NCBI GenBank assembly: GCA_049115495.1
Contig: JAGDZV010000005.1
Span: 443,754-507,753 of the forward strand
DNA length: 64,000 nt
From: JACPUW01 sp049115495
GTDB lineage: Bacteria; Bacteroidota; Bacteroidia; CAILMK01; JACPUW01
Reading direction: 5' to 3'
The stretch's first letter is position 1; every line of letters begins with the position of its first letter. Under the pieces are notes generated by a model, which made no database searches, was not told where the DNA came from, and saw nothing but the letters and a program-made list of their open reading frames with translations. The translations under genes were made by a program, and so were the position numbers. Of this stretch, positions 45,325 to 54,413 are shown piece by piece.

Positions 45325-47328
45325 CTAACTGGCCATTTTTACAAAAAACGTTTTCATTACTCCTTTTCCTTTTACCTCCAATTCATCCCTTTGCACAAAA
45401 TTGAATTCGGGTATTTGTTTAATAATTTCATAGGTTGTTTCACTTATGTTCATTTTGCCTACTTCGCTATGACTTTCCATTCGGCTGGCGGTATTTACGG
45501 TGTCTCCCCAAATGTCGTATTGAAATTTCTTAACCCCAACAATACCGGCTACAACTGGGCCGGTGTGGATGCCTGCCCGCATTTGGAAGCTTTGCGAGCC
45601 GTTAGCCTCAAGTTGCAAGCTTCTGGCTTTAATGAATTGTTGCATTTCAAGAGCAGCAAGCACAATGTCTCTGGTCTCAAGTCTCAAATCTGAAGCTGAT
45701 TTTGGACCGTGGTTATCAGACTTTAGACCGCTGGCAGCCATGTAGGAATCTCCAATAGTCTTAATCTTCTCAATGGCATATTTCTCACATATACGGTCAA
45801 ATGCCTTGAAGCAAGTATTTATTTCATTTACAAGTTCTTTTGCACTCAACATTTCGGCCATTTGAGTAAAGTCCTTAAAGTCGGTAAATAATATATTTAC
45901 TTGTTCAAAATGTTGTGCTTCTGATGCGCCGCTCTCCTTTAGTTCTTCGGCAACTTCGGCAGGTAGAATATTTAGCAATAAATCGTCTGACCGCTGTTTC
46001 TCTTTTTCTAAAGCTACCTTTTCATGCTCAAGAGCTCGTTTTGACCTTGAAATTAACCTTGATCTATTTAGAATGCCAATAGCTGCAATTAGAATGAATA
46101 AGCCTAAGCCTATGGCAATATTTCTACTACGCTCCTTTTCGGCGTTTTCTATGGTATGTGCCAATTGAAGGCTCACTAGCTTACCAGCATAATTTAGGCT
46201 ATCAGCCAACTGTTCTTTTTCAAACTCAAAGTGCTCCATACCCTTTGCAGCTTCATTTTTATTGATGATTTCAAGCAGTTCTACATATCTATCTAAATAG
46301 TGGAGCGCTTTTTCATTTAAGTTTATTTCCTTATATGCTTTATATAGGCAGTGACAAGCGTTCTGAGCTTCTGCTTCAGCACCAATACTATCTGCAACTT
46401 CTAATGACCGATTACAGTAGAATATTGCCTTTTTATAGTCTTTAAAATCTAATAATTGATTGCCGAATTGATAAAAAGAACTACTATACTCAAAAGGAGG
46501 ACTCTGTTTGGCGTGTTCAATGCTTTTAAGTCCGTATTTCAATCCATTTTCATAATCACTTTGCTTAAAGTAGACATCACTTAAACCTCCATATATGACA
46601 GGAATCAATTCATAATATTCTGTTTCCTTACTAAGTTCTAAGGCTTTTGTGTAAGAAAAAAAAGCCTTTTTGTAGTTATTCAAGGTAGAATAGTCGCTCC
46701 CGTTGGCATGATAAACAAATATTGCTCCGACTTTATCTTCTATCTCATGGTATATCTCTAAGGCCTTTTGACTGTATTCTAGAGATTTTTCAGTTTTACC
46801 CACGTCAGAGTACAAGACTCCAATATTTATTAGACAATCTCCAATTTTAAGTTGTTCATTATTAAGCCTAAAATATTTAAGGGCTAGTTTAAAATTTGAA
46901 AGTGCTTTACTCGTAAATCCCATTTGCCTATATACAATTCCTTTATTTGTATGTACATGACCAAGGCGTTTTGTGATTCCTTGATTATGCAAAATATGAA
47001 TTGCTGAGTCTGCCGAATTTAGGGCTTTATTATACTCTCCTTTATCTCTATAATAATTTCCGTAGAATTTATAAGGAATGTCAGCTAGGTCGGTTAGGCT
47101 ATTTTGTTTTATTATCAACTTTGATTCTTGAATTAAGAGTAAAGTTGAGTCTTGTGATAATTCAAGCAACGAAATTGGACCCACATCCCAAATAGCCATA
47201 ATACGAGCCCTTGGTTCTAATTGTTTATTGTTCCAAATAGCGAATAAGGAATCAACTCTAGCTGACCTTGCCCATAAGGTTTGTTGACAAACACAAAACG
47301 TGAAAATTAAGATAAGGACTTTTTTCAT
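45325..47328 (-). CDS. TPR-sensor adenylate cyclase (array member A)
   Basis: The 667-residue protein has a signal peptide (MKKVLILIFTFCVCQQTLWA), then DSLFAIWNNKQLEPRAR and six or seven TPRs (about residues 90-350). A transmembrane helix (NIAIGLGLFILIAAIGIL, about 402-420) and the transducer segment RSDDLLLNILPAEVAEELKE precede the class III catalytic domain. First metal Asp is in FTDFKDFTQ, second metal Asp and adenine-selecting Lys in IKTIGDSYMAAS, adenine-selecting Asp in QYDIWGD, and catalytic Asn/Arg in NTASRMESH. It should make cAMP in the cytoplasm in response to a periplasmic TPR-bound signal. An added LKSDNHGPKSASDLRLETRD peptide sits in loop 1. It is the first cyclase after the HD gene. 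Confidence 0.92.
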   Translation of the reverse strand: MKKVLILIFTFCVCQQTLWARSARVDSLFAIWNNKQLEPRARIMAIWDVGPISLLELSQDSTLLLIQESKLIIKQNSLTDLADIPYKFYGNYYRDKGEYNKALNSADSAIHILHNQGITKRLGHVHTNKGIVYRQMGFTSKALSNFKLALKYFRLNNEQLKIGDCLINIGVLYSDVGKTEKSLEYSQKALEIYHEIEDKVGAIFVYHANGSDYSTLNNYKKAFFSYTKALELSKETEYYELIPVIYGGLSDVYFKQSDYENGLKYGLKSIEHAKQSPPFEYSSSFYQFGNQLLDFKDYKKAIFYCNRSLEVADSIGAEAEAQNACHCLYKAYKEINLNEKALHYLDRYVELLEIINKNEAAKGMEHFEFEKEQLADSLNYAGKLVSLQLAHTIENAEKERSRNIAIGLGLFILIAAIGILNRSRLISRSKRALEHEKVALEKEKQRSDDLLLNILPAEVAEELKESGASEAQHFEQVNILFTDFKDFTQMAEMLSAKELVNEINTCFKAFDRICEKYAIEKIKTIGDSYMAASGLKSDNHGPKSASDLRLETRDIVLAALEMQQFIKARSLQLEANGSQSFQMRAGIHTGPVVAGIVGVKKFQYDIWGDTVNTASRMESHSEVGKMNISETTYEIIKQIPEFNFVQRDELEVKGKGVMKTFFVKMAS

Positions 47329-47391
47329 AAAATAAACCCTTTTTAGTGGGCCGTTTTTAATAATTAGTTGCTTTCTGAAAGCGTAAATAGC

Positions 47392-47685
47392 TTAGGTGTA
47401 ACCTACAGAATTCACGAAATAGCATTTCATAAAACCCTTTCCTTTAATCTTTAATTCTTCTCGGGTTTCAAATACGAAATCATTATTGTCTTCAAGTATT
47501 TCAAGGGTGCTTTGACTAATATTTACTTTACCAATTTCGTTATGGCTTTCCATTCTACTTGCAGTATTAACCGTATCTCCCCATATGTCGTACTGGAATT
47601 TCTTAACGCCTACGATACCCGCTACAACTGGACCAGTATGTATACCTGCTCGCATTTTAAAAGAAGATTCATTTTTTTTACTCAA
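47392..47685 (-). pseudogene. Adenylate cyclase fragment (C-terminal half of catalytic domain)
   Basis: From a TTG at 47685 the frame encodes 97 residues. These begin at FKMRAGIHTGPVVAGIVGVK, run through YDIWGDTVNTASRMESHNE, and end with the usual KGFMKCYFVNS. The first metal Asp, the second metal Asp with Lys, the transmembrane helix and all TPRs are missing, and a stop lies just upstream in frame. It cannot be an active cyclase. It lies between array members and looks like a deletion remnant. Confidence 0.85.
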
Positions 47686-48001
47686 GACCTTTAGCAGTAT
47701 ACTTTATCAAAATATATTAGTAGTAAATGTATGATATATCAGATACTAATCGGCTAATTCCGAAAATAAATTCTTTCAATCACTGAACATTAAGCTCTTT
47801 GCGTTCTTTTTTTCATAAAGCTGATGTATTTGGATAGGAATTATCGCAAATGCGGTGGATACGTATTCATTTTATTCTTCATCGCTTTAATTAATGATTT
47901 AGGTCAAGGTATTGCGTACCACAAGCCAGATGTTCAAATCGAGAAAAAAGAAAATTGAGATTAAGGATAACGCAAGATTTGACAGATACTGAAACTTACT
48001 T
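47686..48001. other. Gap in the cyclase array
   Basis: No homology to the missing part of the cyclase can be read here. A 44-residue plus-strand frame (47824-47958, starting MYLDRNYRKCGGYVFILFFI) has a hydrophobic segment but no support beyond being open. No terminator is obvious. Confidence 0.4.
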
Positions 48002-49894
48002 TTAAACTAATTTATCTTGCTGTAAGAGTACTATTTTTATCTTCTTCTCGCTTATTTGATGAACTGCAAACAACAGCAAGGCTAGTATAGTATTAATGGC
48101 AATTTTGTAACCTACTTTATCATTACTTATAGAATCAACCCAAGGGTCTAACACTACGAGTAAAAACTCAAAAATTAATATAAAAAAGAAGAAAATAAGA
48201 CCTTGAGCTAGCTTAAGACTTATTTTAAATCGTGAGAGAACAACTATAGTAGTTGCTAATAACAGGACTATTATAAATGTTAAAGAATACTGAATCCTAT
48301 TTTCTCTTTTTAAACTTTCAAACTTCTTTAATTCAATTTCCTTTTTTATCCTGATTTCTTCTTGGCGTTTTACACTATCCATCTGTGCCTTTTGCTTAAA
48401 CTCAATTATGTTAATTTCCTTGTTTTTTTCAATATTAAACACCGAATCGTTCAATCGTTGATACTCTGCTAGGCTCAAATACCCTTTCTTGTAGTCTTCA
48501 TTAGAAAAATAGATTTCAGCCATTAATTTTTGTCGCTTAGACTTGGCCTCGATAAAACCTTCAAGGTTGCTATCATTTTCTAGTGCTTCTTCTAAATATT
48601 TTTGCGCCAGATAACCGTAAGTTTTTGTTTCTATTGGGTCGCCGTTTGAATCTATTAATGTTATGGAGGGGTTTAGCTTACTAAGTTCGAAGAATAACTC
48701 AGCCAATTCGCTTTTAACCCAAGAAAACTCACTTTCATTTTTGCTATTTTGGGTTGTTTTATGAGCTGTGCTAAAGCATGAAAAAGCATTCTGAAATTCA
48801 CCCAGTTTAAATAGTACTTTGCCAATGGTTAGGGTATCAATGAGCTGATCATATTTGTTGTTGGTTTGCCTGCTCAATTTCGCGGCCATTCTAGCATATT
48901 TTAGAGCTTCTGAGAGTTTGTTTGTTTTAAGATATACCTTAGTGAATCCCCTATAATTATAACCTAGCCAGTTTTTATTATCAACTTCTAAATTGGTGGT
49001 TTCTGCCAATGAATAATATTGAAGAGCCTTGGCATTCTCATTCATCAATTCGTAATTGTCGGCAAGATTGCTATACAAAGCGGCCTTAAAACTTTGAAAT
49101 TCTATTTTGTTACATATCTTTAGGGATAGTAGATATGACTTAGTAGAAAGCCCGATTAGTGGTACCATTCCGTAATGGGTGCCTAAATCGTTTAGTGCAG
49201 ACATAATATTTATAAGGTCGTTCTGTTTGATTAATGACTTTAAATTAAGCGCTATATATTTATTTTCTTGTTCCAGCTGATCAGTATAATAGTAGTCATA
49301 AGAAATAGATGAATATAGATTCGATACTAGGCTTTCAATATTTAGTGATATTGCTAAATCTAGAGCCTTATTATAATATACTAATGCTGAATCATATTCA
49401 TATACTCTATCGAAGCCCTTTGCAATAGTCCTAAACTTGTATAAATTAAAAAGTGGTGTGCCAATTGAATCGCAAAAATCTAACAATCTGTGTTCTATTG
49501 CGGTAAAAGAATCTACTTCATTTAAGTCTATATAGGCATTTCTTATTTGAATTAGAGCCATTGCAACGCCTTTGTTATATCCAAGGGCCAATGATATTTT
49601 CCTCGCTTTTTTTGCAAATTCTAATTGTCCTCTGTGATCTTCTAGCCACCATTTTAATTTGCCAGCTTTGATTAGTAGATTAACTTCATGCGTGTCAGCG
49701 TTTGATAGTGAAATTATACTTTCTAATGAATCAAGCTGCTCGTCAATGGTCCTAATCTCTTTGGTCTGTCTTTGGTCAAACCATTCATTACAAATTTGAT
49801 AAACATCTCCATTGCCTATTATCTCTTGACCTGAGAGGTTTTTGCCAATAAGTGCAACTATTAGTATGGCTAGTATATTTTTAAATCCAATCAT
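48002..49894 (-). CDS. TPR membrane protein without cyclase domain (array member C)
   Basis: The 630-residue protein has a signal peptide (GFKNILAILIVALIGKNLSG). Its TPR region (residues 30-500) is closely similar to that of the cyclase at 61236-63572: both share YQxCxEWFDxRxTKEI, CDSIGTPLFNLYKFRTIA and SLIKQNDLINIMSALNDLG. Instead of a cyclase it ends in three hydrophobic segments (TFIIVLLLATTIVVLSRF; GLIFFFFILIFEFLLVVLDP; AINTILALLLFAVHQ) and a short basic tail. The tail is shared with the 52204 gene. No output domain is recognised. It may be a receptor subunit acting with the neighbouring cyclases (inference). Confidence 0.8.
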   Translation of the reverse strand: MIGFKNILAILIVALIGKNLSGQEIIGNGDVYQICNEWFDQRQTKEIRTIDEQLDSLESIISLSNADTHEVNLLIKAGKLKWWLEDHRGQLEFAKKARKISLALGYNKGVAMALIQIRNAYIDLNEVDSFTAIEHRLLDFCDSIGTPLFNLYKFRTIAKGFDRVYEYDSALVYYNKALDLAISLNIESLVSNLYSSISYDYYYTDQLEQENKYIALNLKSLIKQNDLINIMSALNDLGTHYGMVPLIGLSTKSYLLSLKICNKIEFQSFKAALYSNLADNYELMNENAKALQYYSLAETTNLEVDNKNWLGYNYRGFTKVYLKTNKLSEALKYARMAAKLSRQTNNKYDQLIDTLTIGKVLFKLGEFQNAFSCFSTAHKTTQNSKNESEFSWVKSELAELFFELSKLNPSITLIDSNGDPIETKTYGYLAQKYLEEALENDSNLEGFIEAKSKRQKLMAEIYFSNEDYKKGYLSLAEYQRLNDSVFNIEKNKEINIIEFKQKAQMDSVKRQEEIRIKKEIELKKFESLKRENRIQYSLTFIIVLLLATTIVVLSRFKISLKLAQGLIFFFFILIFEFLLVVLDPWVDSISNDKVGYKIAINTILALLLFAVHQISEKKIKIVLLQQDKLV

Positions 49895-49943
49895 GTTTTA
49901 ATCAATTCAGACGAACCTTTGCAAGAGGCGGTTCAGTTCAAAA

Positions 49944-52079
49944 CTATAAAGTTCCTTTATGCCTTTTGCCTACAAAATACATCTCTATTTCGCCCTTACC
50001 CTTTGCATCAATTTTTCCCCGTTCTTCAAAGGCTAAATCTTGCTCATCTTTCAGTATCTCATACGTAGCTTCACTTATATTCACCTTACCCACTTCACCA
50101 TGGCTTTCCATACGGCTGGCGGTGTTAACAGTATCTCCCCAAATATCATATTGGAACTTCTTTACGCCTACTATACCAGCTACTACTGGGCCGGTGTGAA
50201 TTCCGGCGCGCATGGTGAAGTTTAAAGTTCTTTGTTTAACCCCGATTTGGTCGGGACTAGAGTTTAAAGTGATGAACTTTTGCATATCTAATGCTGCACG
50301 AACCAGATTTGAAGCATTCTTTGAACTTCGAACCTTGTCCTTTGAACCGTGGCCAAGACCACTTGCAGCCATATATGAATCGCCAATGGTTTTGATCTTC
50401 TCAATGTTGTATTTATCGCAGATATTGTCGAAGGCCTTAAAGCAGGTGTTTATTTCATTTACGAGTTGTTGTGCATTCAATTTCTCAGCGGTTTCGGTAA
50501 ATTCTTTAAAGTCGGTAAAAAGAATGCTTACATGATCAAAGTGTTGAGCCTGGGCTTCGCCGGTTTCTTTCAGCTCTTTTGCAACTTTTGCAGGCAAAAT
50601 ATTTAGTAATAACTCATCGGAACGCGCTCTTTCTTGTTCAACAAGTTCCTTTTCTTTTTCTATTATATTTTTAGCCTTATTTATATATCTATTTCTGCTT
50701 ACAACACCCCCTACGAGTAATAGCAAAAAGGCTCCTGAACCCAAAGCAATATTTTTGGTCTTATTTTTTTTGTTCAATTCCTTGTTGTACTGCATTTCAA
50801 TCAACCTGTCTTTTTCAACTTCGGCTAAACTATCGGCCACTGTTTTTCTATGAAATTCAAATCCACGCAAACCTTTAACCTTATCTTCTTTGTGCATTTC
50901 AGCTTCAATTCCTCTCTTTAGCTCGTTTATTTCTATGGCGTCTTTATAACTTCCCAATTTCTTGTAAGCTTGGTATGCACATTCGCAAGCTTCAACTTCT
51001 AGCCTGTGTTGATTATAAACTTTGTAGCCATTAATGGCTTCTAAACACAATTTGGCTGCTTTTTTGAAATCGCCAGACTCCATAAACATCATGCCTTCAC
51101 TATAATCTACATAACCTTTATAAAAAGGAGCCAACAATATTTCTTTTGTATAATTTGTTCTAAATATTTCAATTTGCTTTTTACTTTCAGCAAACATTTT
51201 TGCTTTAGTGTAAACGTAGATTTCTTTTGATTTAAATGAAATGCGTTCATAAGGACCACCATACTTTTTTTGCCACTGCCCAACGCGATTTAGGATTTCA
51301 ATTGTTGTTTCAAAATCTCCTTTATACATGGCCAAAGAACTTATGTGGTTTAAAATGTTAATCTCTTCATAAACGTACTCGCCCATTCTGCTATATTTCA
51401 ATGCCTGTTCGTGATAAAACTCGCCTTCTTCGTTTATTTCTAGATGTAAATAGAGATCAGCCATTGCATGGTATGTTTCGGCTAAGTTTACCCAACTTCC
51501 TAACTCTTTGGCTAACTTTAGGCTGAGCGTAGCATAACGCATTCTTTTTGAAAAATTACCTGTATATCCGTAGGCGGTTACTAATGTAGCTGCACAATGT
51601 AGTTGGCCTTTTGTATGGTTTATATTGTACATTTTATTATAGGCATTTTCAATCATCGATAGTCCGTTTTCATCATCGTTCAATAAGAGAAGGTACATGC
51701 CTTTGTATGCTTCGCCATTGGCTATTCCAATATTATCACCAATGTTTTTATAAATTGAGATAGCTGAATCGAGCTTTTGCATACCCTCGTTATATAGGTT
51801 CTTACCCATACAATCAACACTTTTCCAAAGTATACTGTGGGCAATATATTTTTCAAGTCCTAGCGATTTTGCTTCTCGAAATTCTAGTTTAGAATAATAT
51901 GCAATGGAGTCGTAATACGAATAAATTTTACCGTGTTCAATAATATCTGCCATTGCACCAAATCGAGATGAATCGGGGAGTGACACATTGTACCATACCT
52001 TTTTTAATGAATCTAGGCTTTTTTGTGAAAAACTAAGTTGAAAACAAAAAAGTGCAGAAATAATTAACCAAAACCTCAT
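49944..52079 (-). CDS. TPR-sensor adenylate cyclase (array member D)
   Basis: The 711-residue protein has a signal peptide (MRFWLIISALFCFQLSFSQ), SLDSLKKVWYNVSLPDSSR, TPRs to about residue 390, and a transmembrane helix (NIALGSGAFLLLLVGGVV). LLLNILPAKVAKELKETG precedes a complete class III domain: FTDFKEFTE, IKTIGDSYMAAS, FQYDIWGD, NTASRMESHG. Between the helix LDMQKF and MRAGIHTGP it carries ITLNSSPDQIGVKQRTLNFT, encoded by an inserted palindromic repeat element (50218-50275). The reading frame is kept. Expected product is cAMP. Confidence 0.92.
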   Translation of the reverse strand: MRFWLIISALFCFQLSFSQKSLDSLKKVWYNVSLPDSSRFGAMADIIEHGKIYSYYDSIAYYSKLEFREAKSLGLEKYIAHSILWKSVDCMGKNLYNEGMQKLDSAISIYKNIGDNIGIANGEAYKGMYLLLLNDDENGLSMIENAYNKMYNINHTKGQLHCAATLVTAYGYTGNFSKRMRYATLSLKLAKELGSWVNLAETYHAMADLYLHLEINEEGEFYHEQALKYSRMGEYVYEEINILNHISSLAMYKGDFETTIEILNRVGQWQKKYGGPYERISFKSKEIYVYTKAKMFAESKKQIEIFRTNYTKEILLAPFYKGYVDYSEGMMFMESGDFKKAAKLCLEAINGYKVYNQHRLEVEACECAYQAYKKLGSYKDAIEINELKRGIEAEMHKEDKVKGLRGFEFHRKTVADSLAEVEKDRLIEMQYNKELNKKNKTKNIALGSGAFLLLLVGGVVSRNRYINKAKNIIEKEKELVEQERARSDELLLNILPAKVAKELKETGEAQAQHFDHVSILFTDFKEFTETAEKLNAQQLVNEINTCFKAFDNICDKYNIEKIKTIGDSYMAASGLGHGSKDKVRSSKNASNLVRAALDMQKFITLNSSPDQIGVKQRTLNFTMRAGIHTGPVVAGIVGVKKFQYDIWGDTVNTASRMESHGEVGKVNISEATYEILKDEQDLAFEERGKIDAKGKGEIEMYFVGKRHKGTL
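50218..50275. repeat. Palindromic repeat element inside cyclase D
   Basis: AGTTTAAAGTTCTTTGTTTA leads into the inverted repeat CCCGA-TTTGG-TCGGGA (50241-50256) and closes with GAGTTTAAAGT. The same order (AGTTTAAAGTT, CCCGA..GGTCGGGA, GAGTTTAA) recurs in intergenic copies near 54350 and 58830. Here the unit is translated in frame within the catalytic domain. Confidence 0.7.
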
Positions 52080-52203
52080 AATGCAAAAAGCTAGCTCACA
52101 AGGTAGGATAAAGTTTTTAGATTAATGAAACGAGAAATTAATTTTGGTGGTTTTTTCGTCTTAAAGAGCTATTTACGCTGGCAACATTATAAGCTTACTA
52201 TAA

Positions 52204-54321
52204 TTAGTTGTGGGCATTTATTAAAACTGATTTAAGCCTTTTTTCAGATATATGGTGTATGCCAAATAGTATAACAGCAATTAGTGTGTTAATTGCGATT
52301 TTATAGCCAACTTCTCCGTGGCTTACTGAGTCTACCCATGGGTCTAGAATCACAAGTAAAAACTCAAATAGCAAAATAAAGAAGATAAAAATGAGCCCAG
52401 ATGCCCATTTGGGTCCTACTCTAAATTTTGTAAGTGCAGAAATGGCACCGGCCAATAGCAGTACTATAATTATTACGAAACTATATTGTATCTTATTCTT
52501 TCTTATTCGTCTTTTTTCTAATTTTTCTAGCTCAATTTCCGCATCTTTAGTTTTTTGTACTTCGGCAATACTATCTGTAATTGCTTTGTATTTAAACTCT
52601 ACGCTTGCAATTTCTCGAGTTTTCTCATCGTTAAAAATAGAGTCTTTTAGGGCTTGAGCTTTATTTTGCATAATATAAGCTTTTGCATAAGTGCCGGTGG
52701 CAAATAAAATTTTAGAATATAGAGCGAACCTTTTTGCTTTTGAATTATGCAATCCTTCTTCATTTTCATCACTTTCTATAGCTAACTCAATATATTTATT
52801 AGCAAGTGACAGATAACTCGTTGCATCTACTTTTGCATTGTTGGGGCCAATAATCTCTGCTTTATAATTTTTGTCAAATAGCTCAAAAAATAACGCGCCG
52901 AGCCTATGGTGAATCACAGAGGACTTAATTCGCATTTTGTGTGAAATAATACCGGAAGCAACCTTATCATTTACCATTTTTTCAGCACTTTTAAAACTCA
53001 AGTAGGCCAGTTGGTAATTTCCTAATTTCTGATAGCATCTTCCAATTAAAACTGTATCTGAAAAAAGCTCGTTGAGATCATTTATCCTGGTAGTCTTGCT
53101 GGCTTCTTTAGCTTTTTCAAGTGCAACGGCGTACATCTCTTGACTCATATACTCATATGCCAAGTTTCGATAATTATAATTTTGCCACTCGTAGTTTCCT
53201 AATCTAATATTCTCAGCAAGCGCCAATTCAAAATGTTTGACAGCTAATTTATGACGAGATATGACTCTATATATTTCACCTATATTATGAAGTACTCCAG
53301 CATACATCCTGTCATTTTTCATCTTTTTAAATAAAGGCATTGCCTTAAAGTAATGCCTTAGTGCAGATGGGTAATCAGCAGAAATTTTATTACTTATTGC
53401 CAATTCATTATAAATATTTGCTATTAAATTACTGTCATGTATTTCAATGGCTAAATCCAATGATTTGTTTAATAATACAATACTTTCATCTAATTTTCCG
53501 GCCTCTCTATAAGCCCATCCTTGATTGCTGAAATGGAGTGCTTCTTGCCATTTAAAGCCTAATTCTCGGTAATATTTTATAGAAAGATCAAAGAAAATTT
53601 TGGCGGAATCATCTTCTTGTTCATCAAGGTAGGACGCGCCAATATGCGATAGCAAATATGCCAAAGAGCTAAAATCATTTAACGCTATGTAGGCGTCAAT
53701 AGCCTTATTGAAATAAACTTGTCTTTCCGCCTTAAATACAACTTCATGCGTAATATTCTCTGCTGCATATGCTATCATTTGGTGGTGTTTTATTCTCTCT
53801 GCAAGTGCTAATGACATTTGATAATATATTAGAGCACTATCTCTACCCATAAGCAAGTTGCCCAGGCTGTTGTAGACACCTGATAGTTTTTTTAAGTCAT
53901 TATTGGTATTGGCATCTCTTTTTTCAAGGTATCTAATTTTTCTGTCTGTCTCAAAATAATCACCTACCTCTTCAAATTCAAACGATTTTAGTGTTCTTTT
54001 GGCTTTCAATAATTCATAAGAAAGTTTCTCGTCATCTATATGATTTTCAGATTCTAATATTTTAATAATAAGTTTTCTGTAAAATAAAATTGAGTCAGTA
54101 TTATATGCTACTTCGGTTTCATTAGAGAAATGGTCTGCAAGAGCATTTGACGCGTTTACTTTGTCTAAAATAGTTTGGGCCTTTCTAAGATTTTTTCTGA
54201 GTATAATACAAGAGTATTGGTTTTTTGAAACATCAAGATTTTTAACCTTGAGCAACAAACTTTGTGACAAGATATTTCCGAAGTTTAAAAAGAGAATTAA
54301 AACTATTATTAAATACCTCAT
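52204..54321 (-). CDS. TPR membrane protein without cyclase domain (array member E)
   Basis: The 705-residue protein has a signal peptide (MRYLIIVLILFLNFGNILSQ) and a long TPR region (residues 130-560; LLSHIGASYLDEQEDDSAKI, HNIGEIYRVISRHKLAVKHF). The pre-membrane helix VEFKYKAITDSIAEVQKTKD is also found in the cyclases. The C-terminus then switches to the same membrane tail as the 48002 gene (SGLIFIFFILLFEFLLVILD, followed by PWVDSVSHGEVGYKIAINTL). No enzymatic domain is present. The output is unknown. Confidence 0.8.
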   Translation of the reverse strand: MRYLIIVLILFLNFGNILSQSLLLKVKNLDVSKNQYSCIILRKNLRKAQTILDKVNASNALADHFSNETEVAYNTDSILFYRKLIIKILESENHIDDEKLSYELLKAKRTLKSFEFEEVGDYFETDRKIRYLEKRDANTNNDLKKLSGVYNSLGNLLMGRDSALIYYQMSLALAERIKHHQMIAYAAENITHEVVFKAERQVYFNKAIDAYIALNDFSSLAYLLSHIGASYLDEQEDDSAKIFFDLSIKYYRELGFKWQEALHFSNQGWAYREAGKLDESIVLLNKSLDLAIEIHDSNLIANIYNELAISNKISADYPSALRHYFKAMPLFKKMKNDRMYAGVLHNIGEIYRVISRHKLAVKHFELALAENIRLGNYEWQNYNYRNLAYEYMSQEMYAVALEKAKEASKTTRINDLNELFSDTVLIGRCYQKLGNYQLAYLSFKSAEKMVNDKVASGIISHKMRIKSSVIHHRLGALFFELFDKNYKAEIIGPNNAKVDATSYLSLANKYIELAIESDENEEGLHNSKAKRFALYSKILFATGTYAKAYIMQNKAQALKDSIFNDEKTREIASVEFKYKAITDSIAEVQKTKDAEIELEKLEKRRIRKNKIQYSFVIIIVLLLAGAISALTKFRVGPKWASGLIFIFFILLFEFLLVILDPWVDSVSHGEVGYKIAINTLIAVILFGIHHISEKRLKSVLINAHN

Positions 54322-54337
54322 ACCTATTGATTAGGGT

Positions 54338-54345
54338 CTAAGGTA
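54338..54345 (-). promoter_or_regulatory. Candidate -7 promoter element of array member E
   Basis: The minus strand reads TACCTTAG, seven of eight to TAnnTTTG, 17 bases upstream of the ATG. It is embedded in a block (AACTTTAAACTACYTTAG) that is nearly identical upstream of members G and H. Confidence 0.4.
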
Positions 54346-54346
54346 G

Positions 54347-54400
54347 TTTAAAGTTCTCAGTTTGACCCCGAAGTTGGTCGGAACGTGATTATGAAGTTCT
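54347..54400. repeat. Intergenic copy of the palindromic repeat element
   Basis: AGTTTAAAGTTCTCAGTTTG precedes a degenerate inverted repeat CCCCGAAGTTGGTCGGAA (54366-54383), followed by GAAGTTCTTTAAACTTTAAA. It lies between the start of member E and the end of member F. Confidence 0.6.
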
Positions 54401-54413
54401 TTAAACTTTAAAC

